Of a stretch of DNA of 64,000 nucleotides, positions 62,605 to 64,000 are shown piece by piece (position 1 is the stretch's first letter; every line of letters starts with the position of its first letter). Source of the DNA: Burkholderia guangdongensis (GTDB lineage: Bacteria; Pseudomonadota; Gammaproteobacteria; Burkholderiales; Burkholderiaceae). The notes under the pieces were generated by a model. That model saw nothing but the letters and a program-made list of their open reading frames with translations. It had not been told where the DNA came from and did no database searches. A program made the position numbers and the translations under genes. Location: NCBI RefSeq assembly GCF_013403875.1, contig NZ_JACBNX010000006.1, positions 124,001-188,000 of the forward strand, given 5' to 3'.

Positions 62605-64000
62605 GTATTGCGCAGCTTCTTTATCGTCTCACCCATTCGAATTCTCAATCGTCTGACACACTCGATGCGCATGTGCTACGTGTTGCTGGCGTAGTCGTTC
62701 TGGGCGCCTTCATGTCGATTCTCGACACGACTGTCGTTAATGTCGCAATCCGCGGACTAACGAAGGCCTTCCAGACACCGCTGGAAATGACCCAGTGGGT
62801 CTCGACCGGCTATATGCTGGCCCTCACCACGATCATCCCCCTTACGGGTTGGGCGGCCGACCGCTTCGGTACTAAGCGCCTCTATCTGGCTTCGATTCTG
62901 GTGTTTGTAACCGGATCGGCCCTGTCGGGGGCCGCTTGGTCGATGTCGACACTAATCCTGTTCCGCGTGCTACAAGGGTTGGGCGGCGGGATGATTCTGC
63001 CAACCGGTATGATGGTCCTTAGCCACATCGCCGGCCCGCAAAGAATGGGACGCCTGATGGGCATCGTAGGCGTACCAATTGTGCTGGGCCCCATTTTGGG
63101 ACCGACTTTGGGCGGCTGGCTGGTTGATGATGTTTCCTGGCGCTGGATCTTCTTCCTTAATCTTCCTGTTGGTGTAGTTGCGTTATATGCCGCGCATCGC
63201 GTGCTCGACCATGACGAGCCAAAACCACACCACACTTTGGACTGGCTCGGCGTACTCCTCCTTTCGCCAGGCCTCGCAATTTTTGTCTATGGCCTTGCTC
63301 AAACCACATCTGCGGGTGGCTTCAAGTCGCTTATTGACGCTGGCTGCGTGATCGGAGGTCTGACAATGATCGGCGGATTCGTTGTGCACGCTCTTCGCCG
63401 CGACGACGCGTTGATTGATGTACGGCTGTTTGGTCGCCGGGTCGTTGCGAGTGCCGCCTGCACCACCTTTCTGTTGAGCGCGGCCGTTTTCGGCATTTCG
63501 ATTTTGCTCCCGCTGTATTTTCAGATGGTGCGCGGATATTCGGCCCTCGACACTGGTGTCCTGATGGCTGCGGAGGCACTGGGAGCAGTAACGTCGATGC
63601 CATTGGCGAGCTATCTCACCGACAAAATCGGCGCTGGTAAAGTCGTTCTGGTGGGAATCGGGTGTATTACCCTTTCCATTCTAATCCTGAGTATGATAGG
63701 CAACACAACGCCAATCTGGAGCATTGAAGTTGCGCTATTTATCGAGGGGCTTGGCAAGGGGTCGACGATGATGCCGGCAACAAGCGCAGCACTAGGCACA
63801 TTGAGAAAGCATGAGGTTGCCAGGGCAACGAGTGGACTGAACGCGATACAGCGTGCCGGTGGCGCAATCGGCACAGCGCTGCTCGCTGTAGTCTTGACGC
63901 GCGGCATATCGCGTGTCTTGATGGATTGTACAAAGACCTTGCATGTTGGTGTCATTTCTTGCGAACACGACCCGATCACGCTCGGGGAGGTATTTGGTCA
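62601..64000 (+). CDS. DHA2-family (EmrB-like) efflux transporter, 3' end cut by window edge
   Basis: A GTG-started ORF with an aggagg site 5-6 nt upstream; 466 residues are visible and the gene runs off the right edge. Motif D1 is MSILDTTVVNVAIRGLTKAF, motif A GWAADRFGTKR, and motif C/B FRVLQGLGGGMILPTGMM, all typical of 14-TM EmrB/QacA exporters. The start overlaps the stop of the double GntR gene, so regulator and exporter form one unit. It probably expels the cluster's substrate or a toxic intermediate. A/T-ending codons are more frequent than in the first 45 kb. Confidence 0.9.
   Translation, partial: MSIAQLLYRLTHSNSQSSDTLDAHVLRVAGVVVLGAFMSILDTTVVNVAIRGLTKAFQTPLEMTQWVSTGYMLALTTIIPLTGWAADRFGTKRLYLASILVFVTGSALSGAAWSMSTLILFRVLQGLGGGMILPTGMMVLSHIAGPQRMGRLMGIVGVPIVLGPILGPTLGGWLVDDVSWRWIFFLNLPVGVVALYAAHRVLDHDEPKPHHTLDWLGVLLLSPGLAIFVYGLAQTTSAGGFKSLIDAGCVIGGLTMIGGFVVHALRRDDALIDVRLFGRRVVASAACTTFLLSAAVFGISILLPLYFQMVRGYSALDTGVLMAAEALGAVTSMPLASYLTDKIGAGKVVLVGIGCITLSILILSMIGNTTPIWSIEVALFIEGLGKGSTMMPATSAALGTLRKHEVARATSGLNAIQRAGGAIGTALLAVVLTRGISRVLMDCTKTLHVGVISCEHDPITLGEVFG

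Overview
The window is a stretch of high-GC proteobacterial chromosome that reads as Burkholderia (or a very close relative). The signs are a Burkholderia-type OmpC-like porin, a DUF4148 protein, the divergent lysR/lysA pair, rnk, a Fiu-type receptor followed by SEL1 and PiuC genes, and strong G/C third-position codon bias. No rRNA, tRNA, CRISPR array or intact insertion sequence was recognised. The left edge cuts a spermidine-synthase-like gene and the right edge cuts a DHA2 drug-efflux gene.

From 1 to 45.8 kb the window looks like ordinary chromosome made of small functional blocks. These are: a degenerate HPr-like protein and a HigB/HigA pair (0.5-1.6 kb); ribA, a CBS protein, DUF4148, rnk and a porin (1.8-5.7 kb); ArsR plus an old-yellow-enzyme reductase, then an aspartate carbamoyltransferase with a fused N-terminal HTH and a palindrome on its promoter (6.8-9.7 kb); a HipBA kinase module (10.4-12.1 kb); an iron block of Fiu receptor, SEL1 protein and PiuC dioxygenase behind a Fur-like box (12.2-16.0 kb); a DUF2778/Tlde1-like peptidoglycan enzyme followed by a tiny two-TM protein (16.2-16.9 kb); MocA, AraC and a two-subunit molybdenum oxidoreductase (17-21.8 kb); an orphan OmpR-type DNA-binding domain; an Nramp-like transporter behind a roughly 740-nt leader with small ORFs (22.6-25.0 kb); an OprB porin and periplasmic trehalase (25.3-29.1 kb); transporters, a YcaQ-like protein, an alcohol dehydrogenase, DUF1653, DUF4142, lysR/lysA, EamA/MocR, an amidase, and a puuB-puuR-puuA glutamylputrescine operon (29.5-45.7 kb).

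At 45.9-46.6 kb there is a broken chemotaxis-receptor fragment and two large hairpins. From there to the right edge the base composition is visibly less GC-rich and the gene content changes. This reads as an acquired catabolic or tailoring cluster. A leftward set encodes an NTF2/SnoaL-like protein, a two-domain extradiol dioxygenase, a fumarylacetoacetate-hydrolase-family enzyme, an aldehyde dehydrogenase and an acetoacetate-decarboxylase-family protein. A TPR/TolB-like regulator follows. A rightward operon encodes three paralogous acyl-CoA-dehydrogenase-fold proteins (probably two-component flavin monooxygenases), a nitroreductase, an NAD(P)H:FMN reductase, a second SnoaL-like protein, an MFS carrier, a double-headed GntR-type regulator and a DHA2 exporter. 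Taken together they suggest repeated hydroxylation of an aromatic or polycyclic compound, meta ring cleavage, hydrolysis, aldehyde oxidation and decarboxylation. The substrate cannot be told from the sequence. This cluster is the best candidate for an undescribed system here.
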